This document shows positions 11,671 through 24,036 of a DNA stretch of 64,000 nt, piece by piece. The translations under genes and the position numbers were made by a program. Numbering within the stretch: the first letter of the stretch is position 1; the number at the start of each line of letters is the position of its first letter. Source of the DNA: Chaetorhynchus papuensis. Lineage: Eukaryota > Chordata > Aves > Passeriformes > Rhipiduridae. The notes under the pieces were generated by a model. The model ran no database searches and was not told the DNA's origin. It was given only the letters and a program-made list of their open reading frames with translations. Location: the NCBI GenBank assembly GCA_013396525.1, contig VWYX01000754.1:248001-312000 (forward strand), read 5' to 3'.

Positions 11671-14600
11671 GAAAAAAGATGTGATCTTTGACTAACATAT
11701 CTAGTCTCCTTTCTCCTAATGCATGTATTTCTCAGTTATGGTCCAAATGTTTCCTTGCCTTCAGGGAACTGAGTCTACCTCAGTCAAAATATGGCAGCGA
11801 TGCTTGAACTTGCTCATATGGATTAGTTAAAAATAACAGTGAAATCAAAAATGCTTTTAGTTGCTCAGCAAACCATAGCCCACATAATGCTGCATACTAC
11901 TTAGGAATATAACCACAGGAAAATCAGGAAGCTCAGAAACTTATTCTCTCTTAACTTATTCTCTGAGGTACCTTTAAAAATTTGGTTATGTAATAAATGT
12001 GGTCAGGAATTATTTGTTGAAATGGTTTATATGTGTGTTGGAAAGTGGCACTTCATCAGAACCACAACTTTTTTCTTTTGCTGAAATATTATTCCAGTTT
12101 CAATAAAACTTTCAACAAGACAGATATTTTAAGACCGAGGCAGAATTTGGTGGGACTAGAACTGGGGCTGGTGGCTGGGGATGTCTGTCCAGGAAAAGTT
12201 GCTAGTCCAGAAAATGTGATAACAGAAACAAATTAAAGCACACGGCCCGTAATTAGAATTTAAATGGAAATTAAAAGACAATATGAAGTAATGGGAAGAT
12301 AAAAGAAATGGAACAGGCTTCCAATTGAAATAGCAAAAAATGCCCATCTGGTAAGGCACAGATCCTTATTCAGTTGAGACAGGGCTTCATGAACTTCTGT
12401 TTGTGAAAGAGATGATGTGTGTTTGCCTCTAACTGCTGAGCGGGAAAGGGAGACACTTGCAGGCCCATTCCACTCTTGTATTTTTAAAAAGACTTCTAAA
12501 TTCTTGTCTTCATCTTGCTGCCTTATGGTATCAGGTTTTGAGCTTAAGGTGAGGTGGAACAATAAAACCTCTCCCTTCACAAATTTGTTTGTAGATTCAG
12601 GCTCTATACAAGCATTGAATTAGTTGCCCAAATGGCAGCTAAGTCATACCATCTACATTTTGTGCAATTTCATGCAGCTGCATTCATAGTTATAGTGACA
12701 TTTCTCAATTTACCAAAACCCAGGAACAGGGAAAATGTGACAAAGAGATGGTGTGAGAGACAGAAATTACAGCATAAGAATCCTATAATGCTTAGAATGA
12801 TATTCATCAGCAAAAGATTCCTTAGTTTCTCTTTTCTGTCTGTTTATTTCTGGTCTGAAATATCTGCAAAATTTTAAAAAGTAACACATCATATTTTCCC
12901 CAGGGGAATCTGTGAAAACCTTGAAAAGCACAATTATAAGTGCAGTAGGGCACTTTCTGTTCCTTTAAAATAATAGACAGAATTAAGGACATGTTATTTA
13001 TTGCACAATGCTAGAACTTAATAAAAACAACTCGGTGTTCTTAAATAAAGGAAAATTACATTGGAAAAGTCATGCTATGGTGGGTCGCAGTGAACACAAT
13101 TGTCATCACTAAATCAAAGATGACTAAAATTAAATTTCAGGTCCATCAATTTTAGGCTTCTAAGAGAACATCAAATCATTTAAATTTTAAGACAGTAATA
13201 GAAAATGGCAGATTGTTTGTTCTATAGTCTCAAAAAAGCAGTAACCTCCTGAGAAATGAGGGACTTGAGAACTAGATAGCCTATTCTGATAGTGATGTAT
13301 TGAATGGAGTACTTATTTTCAAACTGATGCAGGAAAACATGAAGATTTACGATTAATTAATCTAGAATAGTTACAGGTGCACCCTATCTGCTCAGTGGTT
13401 TGTCATTCACATCCTATAACCCTACAAAGTTTGAGCACCTAAAATGTTAACAGAATGAAATAGTACCTGAGAAGAGGTGCCAATAAACATTTACAGAAAT
13501 GGGTACTGGATAAGGAGAATTGGCATCTTGAACAAAATTAAGTTACTAGTAATGAACTCTTATTTTTCCTGTCACCTTTGAATGCATGGTGATTCTGACA
13601 GGATGAAAAGGAGATCCCCATTCCTTCTGACATGATTTATGGGAGGTCAGCTCCAGTGGGATGTCCCAGCTATAGCAGTTTTAGCTGACAGAAGGAAAAA
13701 TAAGATTTTGACAAGTCTTAATTTAACTTAGTTATGTCCATAAGACAGCCGGTGCCACAACCATGGCCATGTTCTTAATTCCTCCTGCCTTCACCATGCT
13801 CTCAACCAGCCCAAATCTGGCATTAAAGCCCTGACACAATTCCTGCTAAGCCTTGGAAGTTGGAATTTGATGGCATTTTTTCTAAACTTTGCACTGCAAT
13901 TCCAAAATACCAGGGCTTTGAACCGGCTTTACTGTTCCTAACTTTGGCCATCTGAAATTTAGGCCTCAGCCTAAACTGGCTGTCTGTCCATGTTTTCAAC
14001 TTTGTCGAAAGACCAGAGAGGAGGAAAAAACCTAAAACCTATCAGAGAGCAATTTGCACGTATTATTTTGGGGATGAATTTTAGGGATGGGGTTAATTTC
14101 TCCATCTCCCACTATTAGTCCCACAAGTGGCCTAGATTAGTTGTAGGGCTCCACATTGGAGAGATGTGCCCCTCCCAAGGAGGTGCTACTTGAAATCCCA
14201 GAACGACTTCCCTGTAGTGCAGAATGAGCCCAGCAACTGCAGTCTGGAGGGGTACGTGAAAAATCCAGCTCTGGAAAACCTGGGGTGAGATTGAGTTGCT
14301 CTGATCATTGCTATTTTCTGTATTTCACCACTTTTTCTTATCACAACCACAACAAGCTATCTTCCTGTGTCTTTTGGAGAAAAGCAATCACTGTGTAAGG
14401 AATTACAGCCCTCTGAGACTCCATTTAAAATGAAATTTTCATTCTTTAATGAAAGCAGAGTCTGACCATCACGGGTGTTGTGTCATGTGCCCTGTTATTT
14501 GACCACTGCGCATTCCTTCTGTCTGATTGCTATCTGTGATGACCAAGATTTAAACTGGCTGTTCTGAGAATGCTCAGGATGGGTGAAGGTATGGATTCAC

Positions 14601-15040
14601 TAATGACCTGGTTTCCTCAGGAATCTTTAACCTTCCTCAGTTAGTTTTTAGTTTTAATGAAATTAATGCCTATTTCAACAGCACTTGAAACAGATATTTC
14701 AGATATTTGGATTTTTTGTATTTTTGAAGGAGATGGGGGTAGGAGAAGCCAAAGACATTGCCAGAGAGAAAAGGTGATTTACACAGTGATTTACCAGCCA
14801 CATAATTGACAGTCTTAGCACTCAGCACTGAAAAGAAAAGAGATTTTACCATGCATTAACATATGATACTACTGATCCTACTTCAGAACTAGCTGGTTGG
14901 GGCTGCAGCTGTCTATTTTTAAATTTGTTTGCTTGTTTGGTTTTCGTATGTTGCAGAACCCTTCCTGTTGACCCATGAGGAAATGGATGGCTTCGAGAGA
15001 AATGTCCAGCAAGAGAGAATCATCGAGGCACCACATCTGG

Positions 15041-15150
15041 AGCTCAGAGACCTGTGCTCAATTTTCACCTCTGACAAGCTGTCTTGACTCAGTGTGAGCA
15101 ATTTGCTTCTCCTTGGATTGCATCTGTAGCTAGAAAATGAGCCCTCTCCT
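15041..15150 (+). repeat. probable MIR SINE fragment
   Basis: The order of blocks follows the tRNA-derived MIR consensus: 'tctggagctcagagacctg', then 'cacctctgacaagctgtctt', then 'gtgagcaatttgcttctcc', and finally 'gcatctgtagctagaaaatga', corresponding to the MIR end CATCTGTAAAATGGG. Similarity is low but colinear over about 110 bases. MIRs are ancient in amniotes and survive in bird genomes mostly as rare, degraded copies. The ORF on the opposite strand here (14919-15200) is therefore not taken as coding. Confidence 0.5.
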
Positions 15151-16640
15151 GAGCAGAGGTGTTGAAAGACTACATTAATCTTTGTGGGGTGCTCAGACAT
15201 GGCACACCAAGTACCTGGACAGAGAGCTGACAGCCAGGACTAGGTAAATTACTAATTGCTTTCCTTCAGCTCAGGCTTTGGGAGCTGTTATGTGGGAAGA
15301 CACCAAGATACATGCGTTACCTATTAAGTTTGTGACTGTAAAATATAGATTTGTCTGTGATAGAGCCATGCTAGAATGATAAAGAGAAGCTTCATTTTTC
15401 TGCTCTATGACTTTTCTTCACACAGCGGGGTAAAGGGTGGTTACATGAAGACTTGAACAATTTTGTGCAGAGGCAAATGGGAAGAAAACTCTGAATTCAG
15501 AGTTCTGTCGAGAGTACCTTCCCAGGATGTGACCTCTCCCAAATAAAATTCATAGTGGGATATAACAAAACATGGATTTCCTCATAAAATACCTGATCCA
15601 GCCTTTAGTTGCCTGCTTTCAAAGATTTGAATTTAACTAGGACTGATCCTAGTATCACTTTCCTTTCAAGGAAATCTATTGTGCACATTTTCTTGACTAA
15701 GTGCCCACAGTGTTTCTGTATTTTTACCATATCATAGCATAAGAGTTGTTAAATTAAGGACTTCGTAGGTGTTCCTGTTCCTCAGAAAAAGCAAAAAGTC
15801 CCTGAACTCAGGGCAATATGAAATCAGGCTTCTGAAAAGCTATTGTGTTTTTTAAAAGGTAAGTGATAACAAAACTAAAGAACCCAAAAACACCTGGACT
15901 ACCAGTTCTGGAGGTGAGTTCTCACAGAACTCTTGCTACAACACAGGAAAACTGAACTACCACTTTTGTGCTAAATATTAACAGCAGTACCACTGTTACT
16001 GTTGCTCTGAGATGTTGACAATGTGAATCCAGAGGAAAGTGATGTAGGTGTTTCAGCCGTTTGGGCTCCTGACCTTTTCGCTATTTGTTTGCCATTTCAT
16101 TCTCTCACCTATAACCCGGAGATTTATGGCAGAGCAAACTTATTAATCCTAACAACCATATTTTCATTTGGAAGCTGGGCCGACTGTCAATAAACATCAA
16201 AAGAGCTCCTTGGCTTTCAGGGAACACCTGTGAAAAGAGAAGGTTCATGCGTCACACAGCATTGCTGGAGTGAAACACCTTTATTGTGCTGCAGTTATCA
16301 CTGGGGAACCTGGCAGGGCCCCTCACGCTCTGGGGAGCTACAGACAAACATCTTCAAGGGTTTTTTTTGTGTGTGTGCTCTTGGCATGTTTTCAGTAAGG
16401 TCTTCATCTTTTTTTCTTAATCAAAAGCAAATTTTAGAGCTGAGTCTACAGCTCCTCCAAAGACAAAGAGTCTTTACAAAGTTGACTGGAGCTAATTTTG
16501 GTGAATAAGCTTCACTCTGTGGACCCAGGCCAAAGCCCATTAAAGTCAACTGTGATCTTTCCACTGACTTCTGTGTATTTGGCCTCACATCCCTGGGGCA
16601 AAATGCTGCCACTGTGAGTCACATGAATACATTTTGCCCC

Positions 16641-16669
16641 ACAATTAATTAAAATTAATTGGATTAATG
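16641..16669. promoter_or_regulatory. homeodomain-site cluster with a P3 dimer site
   Basis: Two TTAATT/AATTAA cores are followed at 16656-16666 by TAATTGGATTA, which fits the paired-class homeodomain dimer consensus TAATYNRATTA exactly. The cluster lies in unique sequence away from repeats. Whether it is conserved or bound cannot be told from one sequence. Confidence 0.3.
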
Positions 16670-17826
16670 AAACTACTCATCAAAACGGTAATCAGTATAA
16701 GAGTGATGGATTAGCAGTGAATGTTGTCATTGCCACTACATAGTTCACATTTTCCTTGACTTGTGTTACTCTATGATCAAGAAGTAAGAATTTTGTTTTG
16801 TGATTATGCTGCTTTGCTTGCATTTGCAGTGTCCATTTTCATAATGTTTGTGCAACAATTTGTGAGGTTTAGTTGGAGATGAAAAGCTATATATTTTTAA
16901 ATTTTCAGCAGTTTTAGTGAAGCAGGAAATTGTAGGATATTGCAAAAATGTATGGAATTTAAGGCACTAGAATTACAAACATAATATTGAAGTAAGTGGT
17001 CTGAGCTTCAAAAACAGTGGTTAATAATATAAAATTTTGTATCTGAATGCTTTTTTTAAAAATGCTTTTTTTCATGAAGATTAATTACCTTGGGAAGAAA
17101 GACCTTCTGATTTGACAAGCCCCGGTCCATTTATATGCAGGATTTCTAGGTGCCAGACCCCACTCTCACAGGAATGAAAGTTGATTCTCTTTGGTGCTAG
17201 CAATGTAAGTCCTCATCCACTTCTAAAATTATTCCAGTTCTTTTTTTTCCCCTAATTATGCTGTTTATAATCAAACAGCTTAACGCAACATCAGCTGTGA
17301 AGGAATTCCCTGGGGATTGCCACCCACACTCCAAATGTTATCCCAAGTGAAGTGTATGTTTTTACGGAGTGCTTCAGAATGGCTTCCTAGACAGAGGGGT
17401 TATCCCACTGCTCCAGTGCTCCAAGTCATTCCATGGCCCTCCTGCCCTTTTCCTTTCCAGTGGAGGTGACTCCAGCACACAAGGGCATTCCCAAGCTTGC
17501 TCAGGTCCAGGTGCTTTCCCCAAGGCTGGTATGATTTGACTCCAGTGGAGGTGGCACGTGTCTGTGGCAGCGCTTGAACTACTCCATGCTCTTCCCACGC
17601 TCACATTTCCACCATCCCCACTGCACTGACACTTCCTGGCAGCAGCCTACACCTGCCTGCCAAAGAATGCCATCCAATGAGTGCAAGCATCCAGCATCCA
17701 GGAATAATATTTGATGATATCCATTTCTGGTTATAAACAATTTGCCACAAAACCAAAAAGTACCGACTGTTCTCAGAACCGTTTTTTTTTCTTCCTGCAA
17801 ACTCATGCTTCCTTAATCTTCCTAAG

Positions 17827-17842
17827 TTTTTTTTTTTTTTTT
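17827..17842. repeat. poly-T tract (16)
   Basis: An uninterrupted T run. Confidence 0.9.
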
Positions 17843-20800
17843 ATCAGTTTGTTTTTCAAGCATTTGTTTAATTTATGAGTTTATTAATTTTCCAAGAACT
17901 TTTGCTAGTAGCATGATTTGCCTGTGTTTTTCCAACAGGAAATGAAATCAAGACTGGTGAATGATGCCAATTGTCAAAACTTTATTAACAGCAGAAAAAT
18001 GTTTTTTGGAGAAAAGTTGAGTTTTACCACCTGTGTTCTTAGTCCTGAAAACAGTTTTCTGTGAGGACTTGAGAAAATCTCCTCCCAGCACTCCACCTCA
18101 GAGTAACATGAGGATAATGTGTTATACAGCCTGAAAAAAACCAGTTGAAATTAGAAATAGAAAGTCTGACGATAAGGATGAAAACTGTTCTAGCTGAGCC
18201 AGATCTCAGATCCTTGAGGATTTTACAAATTAGCTTTTGATGTCCAGTTCATGATTCTCAACAGTTTTAAAAAAATAAGTTACAAGAATGAAGCCAAACA
18301 GAATGTGACAGAAATCCTTCCCTCACTTTTCACTCGGACAATGACTGGATTTTCAGCCAGAGTTTGCTTATGTGCATGCTCAGCAAAAACTATTAGGGGT
18401 CCCTAGAGGGATAAACCATTTTTATTGTAATCTGTGAGAGTGTCTTCTCTGACATCCACTGGATTGGACAGGTTGCATGGAGTTGTACAAGAGAAGAAAA
18501 AATGGCAAACAAACCCCAAACTTAAATACCACATTACTCAACGGAAATTTGCTTTCAAGTGTTTTCAAGGTTACCCATGTGGGAGAATGGCACTTGTTTA
18601 TTCCATCTGGATAGTACAAAATGTCTCCTTTTACCCAGATATTGCTAGGAAAAATCATCTTTCTTTTATAAAACACGCTAGTTCTACTGTGGGTTCTTTT
18701 GGGATTTTTGTTTTGTTGGGGTGTTTTTACATTCTTTGCTTGAAGTTATCCTTTATAGAATTGATATTAGTCTCCTGATACATGTAAAAGAGCGGTTATG
18801 TCCCATCTTCTGGAGTTTGTGCCTTGAGTCACAAATCCGGGGACAGTGCAGGGATGGTTGTCATCCAATACAGCAGTGACATGGTTTGAAGCTTTGAGAG
18901 TGGTGATGGATGGACAAGGGCCTCACAGAGATAGGAGAGCTTTCTTAGAAAACTCCTCAACAGCAGTGTACTGGCTTTATTAAGAAAAACTAAAGGAGAC
19001 ATTAATTGGAACCATGTGTATCCATGACAAAATAAAACAAAAAAATGTTTGAAGGAGAGATAGAATCAAATGGGAAGATTGGGTCTAACACATATTTAAT
19101 GTGATGCTGACAAGCCTGAGCAAATTCACTGGGACCTGAAGTATAATCCAAAGCAGCTTTAAGCAAGGTTCTGAAATTGAAAACTGCAAGTGTATCTTAT
19201 GGACTGATACACAAACTGATGGCTCTTTGAGGGTTTGGCATTAAGCCATGCAAGTACTGAATTTACAGCAGATGGGGAGGGTGTTGCAACTCTCAATCTG
19301 CTAGAGGTAAGATAAAAAAAATTAAAATATACGAGTACTAATCTTAAAAACAATGTTAAAATGATAGTTTTTCTTCCTGAAACCCCTAGTAACAGGGAAA
19401 ATACGAATGCAAGTGCTGGTCTTTCCTTCCACCAGAGAGCTTTTCTTGTCTCTACTGGATTGACTCACAAAGTGTCTTTTTATAACAGGTTATTTTGATT
19501 GCATTTTTTGTGTATAAAGCTTTCTTCTATAAAATACGTGTGGATTTGCATTCCTAGTTTATGATACTCCTGTTGCTGTTCCTAGTGGGCCTGTAATGTT
19601 TACAGGGTGAAAAGAAGAGGGGACTTCTTGTTTGTAGTACTATATTCTTTGTGTGATTTGACAGAGAATTAGGGAAGGCTAATTTGGGTGTGGAAGTTGT
19701 GCACGGCAGGCCTGAGATAACATGCTGTTATTACATCTACAGGGAGGAAGCAGGGAGAAAAATCCTTGGAGCTATATATAAGCAAAGTCAGTGTTTTGAT
19801 GGCGGTGTGTGGAAATTCACATTTGCTCTCCACCAGAAATTTCTTTCTCCTATAAATTTTGGAAAAAAGCCATGCAGGAAGTAATTTTTTTTTCCATACC
19901 AGTGGATCTCAAAACACCTTATAAAAGCATACATTTGTAGCAAAACAAATATGCCTCTGTATGGGCTGTAGCATAAACCACCTAGATAACCATTGCACAG
20001 CAGACTTGCAGACACAAGAATATTTTCCTCTCCTAGACTTTTTTATCCTTATTAAAACAACCTACATTATCAGTGTACCACAGACATAACCAGAATTGTT
20101 GAGGTTTGCCAATTAATTTTGTTAGAATAAGCTAAATTAAGGAGGTAACATCAGATTTACCAGTCTGAGTTATGCACAGTGGTGTCTAGAGCAGTTAAAG
20201 CAGTGTACCAGAGAAATGAATTGAGCCCTTTTTCAACAGAGCTGGTTTTTTAGAGAGTTTCACTGTTATAAAATCAAATGACACATTTGTGAATTATGAA
20301 TTATGGAATTAAGAATTACAGATCTATGTAGCTCATGCTTTAAGGGCTACCTCTACTGTTAAGTTAGGAAGAATCTCCTCAAAAAAACACATTTGAGTCT
20401 GACTAATGTTTCATAGGAAGCAGAGACTGTGCCATAGGGTTTTTTTATGTGGAACAGAACCTATTAAGCACCTCATGATGTGGACGCAATTCCACAGAAT
20501 TTTCTGGATTTACTGGCAAAGTTCCTTTTCAATGTTACAACAAGTGGCCACCGGCATACTTTAAAGCCAAAGCAGCGTTCAAGTAGTCCCACCCCGGTAA
20601 TTTTCTAGCCTGGTTTTGGATGCAGTAACTTGGAATTCCACATCCAGTAAAAAAAGGCAATAACAACTTGCCTGTTCCTTCTCCCTAGTTCAACAGTATT
20701 GTCTTTCTGGAAAATGTACTCTTGTAACTCAAAGCTATATTAAAGGAAAATGGCCAACATAATCATCTTTTTCATCTGAATCATATCTCCTTTTAAGAAT

Positions 20801-21395
20801 GCACTGAAAACCAGTAAATGCTGGCTCATTTTGGTCTCCATGACGCACGCAAGATAGGGCAGAGTTGACCAGCTGCAGTGAACCTACTGCTAAGCTCGGC
20901 CAATAGATTGCTCCATACTCGAAGCAGATGTTTCTCTTTCAGACTAATGGAACTCTTGCAGACCATATCCCTCCCCAAGAGAAAACACCAGCACAGTTGG
21001 AAGCTGGAAGGACTCATCTCAATAACAGAAGCAAGGTGCCAGCAGCATCAGCCACAGTTTATTAATAAAAATCCATGAACAGAACAGCAATTGCATTTTG
21101 GTTTAGATTATTTAAAAGAAAACCCACACAAACCAACAGTTTTTCTTCTCTGCACGGCCCTCTTAGAGGTAGTGTTTCTCTGTCCTACAGCAATAGACTT
21201 CTTTGTGAGACAAGAGGAAATTAACCTCTTGCCACTGTTGCTCTGTCAGTCATAAAATGGGACAGAGAACTGAATTTTTGTAAATAGTCACTGTTAAAAT
21301 TCACATCACAGTTGATAGTTGTCTGTGTCCTAGGCAAAAAGGAGAACTTCATTACACTTTGAGACCATAGACCGGGTGTGATTTGAGTCTCACAC

Positions 21396-21519
21396 CTGAA
21401 AGGACCTCTTCTAGTGTGAGTCCATTCACATTTGTTTGTGTCACTGTAAGAAGAGAGAAATGCTCATTGTGTTTCTCGAGGATGAATGACAATGAAGAGA
21501 GCAAGGCTTCTATATTAGA
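21396..21519 (-). CDS. candidate internal exon (unrecognised protein)
   Basis: On the minus strand the acceptor ...caattcttattcaaag precedes a frame that starts in phase 0 and runs about 41 codons, to a donor (CTTTCAG then gtgtga) in phase 1. An alternative acceptor at 21545 (atgtttccag) would lengthen it to 150 bases in the same frame, entered in phase 1. The peptide (NIEALLSSLSFILEKHNEHF near its start) reads as amphipathic helix. Its phase-0 start fits the phase-0 end of the candidate at 22834-23097. Confidence 0.3.
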
Positions 21520-21623
21520 CTTTGAATAAGAATTGTTTCCAATTCCTGGAAACATTCTCTTTCCTCTTGGGACTTGTACATCCGTTTCTGTCTAGTCAAT
21601 GGTTCTGAGAGCTACTTTTAAAA

Positions 21624-21661
21624 TGATAATTAATGCCGGGGTCTCATATCTTATGCAAATG
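21624..21661. promoter_or_regulatory. possible octamer/TAATTA regulatory module
   Basis: ATAATTAATG is followed about 20 bases later by a perfect octamer ATGCAAAT (21653-21660), the POU-factor site. Both are in unique sequence. Function is conjecture. Confidence 0.2.
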
Positions 21662-22833
21662 TGACCTGAAACCTGGAGAGCCAAATTACACAGAAAGGAC
21701 ATAAAAGACAGGAAGTTGGGGAACAGTTTGTTTTGTTTCATTTCTGTTTTCCAGAAGCAGTAGCAAAGAATTGAATCTCTTCTCTTGGAGAAAATGTTTT
21801 AAATTTCTGCTAGGTCTGGAACAAAACTCACCTCTGTCTCTCTAGGTTTGTTGTTTGTTTTTTTTTTTACGTTATACCATCGTTGGGTTCAAGCTTTGGC
21901 TTTACAACGCGCACATTTCTCCCTGGAGAGACACAATGAGGGGAGGCGCTATGAATTTGATCTATTGGCAAGGAGACAAGAGTGAGGAAAATTAAGATGT
22001 CAGTGTCAGAATACTCCTTTTCAAAGCATTTAGGGATGGTAGAGCACCCGAGAAAACCTAACCACAAAATGGGAACTGCTGCTACTTCCAGCAGCCCAAG
22101 TGCTGGGCAGCTCGCTGCTCACTTTTCTTGCTATTCATGTGGGGTTTTGGGGCAGGTAACCCTTATTAGCACTCAAAAGTTCCATCAGCATTGCACTGTG
22201 ACCACCAGCACCAGCTGGAAGCTTTTTTGCCATGGTGAAGCCTCTGTTACTGATGTAGAGGGAAAGAGTAGGGAAATCAGCATTTCCAATTGAAAGGGAA
22301 TGGCAAACAACACCGTATCTCACATTTCATTGGCTGCATAGAAGTGTTGGCTTTTAATAACATCTTCTTAAGATTATTTTTACAGTCTATTTGCTATTAT
22401 CTGTATCAGTTCATGCCCTTTGTGTATTTTAGATAACATTGTTGTGTTTCCTTTGACTTAACATTTGGTGTGCTGTGAACTTGCCAATAGTGAGAGCATA
22501 TGGGGGCTGCCTCTGTCTGATCCCTTCCCCAAGCTGTTTATTAAGGAACAACTCATTTTTAGAGATTGTAAATCCAGCTTTTACACTGGAGGTCCCTGTA
22601 GCTACACTTGCAGGGGCTCTTTGCCTGTGCTTCTTCTGTTTAAAATTCTATTGTTTATTTAAATGTTGAGAAATCTTTCTAGATTGAAATGAAAGAAGTC
22701 AGGCAAAGCTCAGCACCTTTTTCTGAATGATTCTGGGAGACTGTGCAGTGGGAAAACCTGAAATTCCCTAGAGGCTGATGTTGCTCAGTTCTGGGAGTTA
22801 GGCTCAGTTTTCTCTAGAAAACTGGCCACTCAC

Positions 22834-23097
22834 ATGAGCTGTAACCAGATCCAAACTTCTTCTGCTGGCTGTATCACTCTCCTGACAATTTTTGAGCAGG
22901 ATCCATGAAGATCCATTTAATACACTAACCAGAGCAGCCTCCTGTGTATCTGTACTATTGCAGAGCTGGGATAGGGCATTAGACAAAGCCATCTGAATCA
23001 AAAAACGTGTATAGAAAAAACCCCTGAAGAGATCATCTAATTGCAACTGAACGCTTGGCAAAAACCACGAATGAATATTGGCTGGATTGCTAATGAC
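22834..23097 (-). CDS. candidate internal exon, 88 codons (unrecognised protein)
   Basis: On the minus strand an acceptor (aatcagcatcagcag, with a pyrimidine tract and branch-like sequence further upstream) opens a frame of exactly 88 codons, ending at a strong donor (ACAGCTCAT then gtgagt). Entry and exit are both phase 0. A second possible acceptor at 23113 (ttttaatcattag) would add 16 bases, entered in phase 2. The peptide contains IHSWFLPSVQLQLDDLF, then MALSNALSQLC, with two N-glycosylation-type motifs (NST, NGS). The segment has three CpGs, above the local background. No family was recognised. Confidence 0.4.
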
Positions 23098-23254
23098 CTG
23101 CTGATGCTGATTGCTAATGATTAAAATTGTAAGCATAAGAAAGAAAAGATGCTTTCAGACCCTACAAAATCTAAGTAATAGCTGTATCTGCAGAAAGAGG
23201 TTCCTGAGTAGATAGGATGCAAACTATTACAGTTCTCCCTGACTGCCTAAAAGC

Positions 23255-23271
23255 AAAAAAAAAAAAAAAAA
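23255..23271. repeat. poly-A tract (17)
   Basis: A run of 17 A residues. No associated element was recognised. Confidence 0.9.
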
Positions 23272-23924
23272 CAAAAGCATCAGGGATGGAAAACAGCTCT
23301 TCCCAGAGTCCAGGCATCTATCAAGCATCATATTGGCTTTTTACCTCATCTGACTCCCCAGTCATTTGGGAGTCAAGCCCCTGCAAAGGACTAGTACAGC
23401 CTCCTAAAATTTTTGAGGATTAAGAAAAATATTGCGGTTTTGGTTTCTGGATTTTTTTTCCTCCTTCTGGGTCTTAGACTACACATTAATCTGATGGCCA
23501 AATCATAACTGTGAGACTGTGGAACTTTTATTTGTGCTGACAGCGAGGCACATGGCATTTTTATTTTTTGTTTTCAGTTTCTAGTGTTAAAAAATATTCT
23601 GCAGTGTAGACTTCAATTTGTATTACAAGACAGCCTGCCTCTCGAGAAGAAAAACAATATTTGATGCAAAAATTCCTCCTCAGAAAGGCTTCCAAAAATG
23701 AAACAAAGGAGGAACAGATTATTCTTTCCAGAATCTGTGTTAAGAAACACTCTGAGCAAGTTCCCTCAGAGGGAGTACCCAAGAAGTAATTCTTTCTTTT
23801 TAGGACCACAGAAACCACCTAGGGTGCTCCTGTGTAATAAAAATCCAAGAACTCCTGATGGTCACCTGTGCCCAAAAAGCAGCCACTGCCAGGCACCACA
23901 GGCAGGCTATGTCATGCTGGGTGC

Positions 23925-24036
23925 ACTCCAGTCATGTGAGATCCCACCTGCAGTGCTGCATCCAGCTCTGGGGTCCCCAGCACAGGGAGGACGTGGAGCT
24001 GCTGGAGTAAGTCCAGAGAAGGCCACCAAGAGGTTT
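23925..24036 (+). mobile_element. CR1 LINE fragment
   Basis: Plus-strand CR1 sequence from the late ORF2 region: 'gtgagatcccacctgcag' then 'gcatccagctctggggtcc' then 'gacgtggagctgctggag' then 'gtccagagaaggccacca'. Neighbouring CR1 blocks are missing at both ends, so this is an internal remnant about 110 bases long. It contributes to the open frame at 23698-24060, which is therefore not a gene. Confidence 0.8.

Larger units (their letters stand above)
6906..15040. other. long unique stretch with simple repeats only
   Basis: No recognisable gene. It contains two pentamer microsatellites (7933-7958 and 8587-8606), an A-rich region (9887-9933), a poly-A run (11650-11670), a GATA/HNF1-like site group (10235-10258) and a 12-base TAAT palindrome (13351-13362). 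The plus-strand open frames at 7421-7816 (131 codons) and 11235-11585 (116 codons) match no family I know and are within chance length. Confidence 0.5.
15151..21395. other. unique non-coding stretch
   Basis: No gene recognised. It contains a homeodomain-site cluster (16641-16669) and a poly-T run (17827-17842). Around 16520-16570 there is a block (aaagcccattaaagtcaac) reminiscent of an old amniote repeat that I cannot name. Minus-strand frames at 20826-21017 and 19159-19353 look peptide-like but lack adequate donors. Confidence 0.45.

Noticed and set aside
16520..16630. Block resembling an old amniote repeat (aaagcccattaaagtcaac)
   Set aside because: The resemblance is from memory of a common motif and covers too few bases to name a family.
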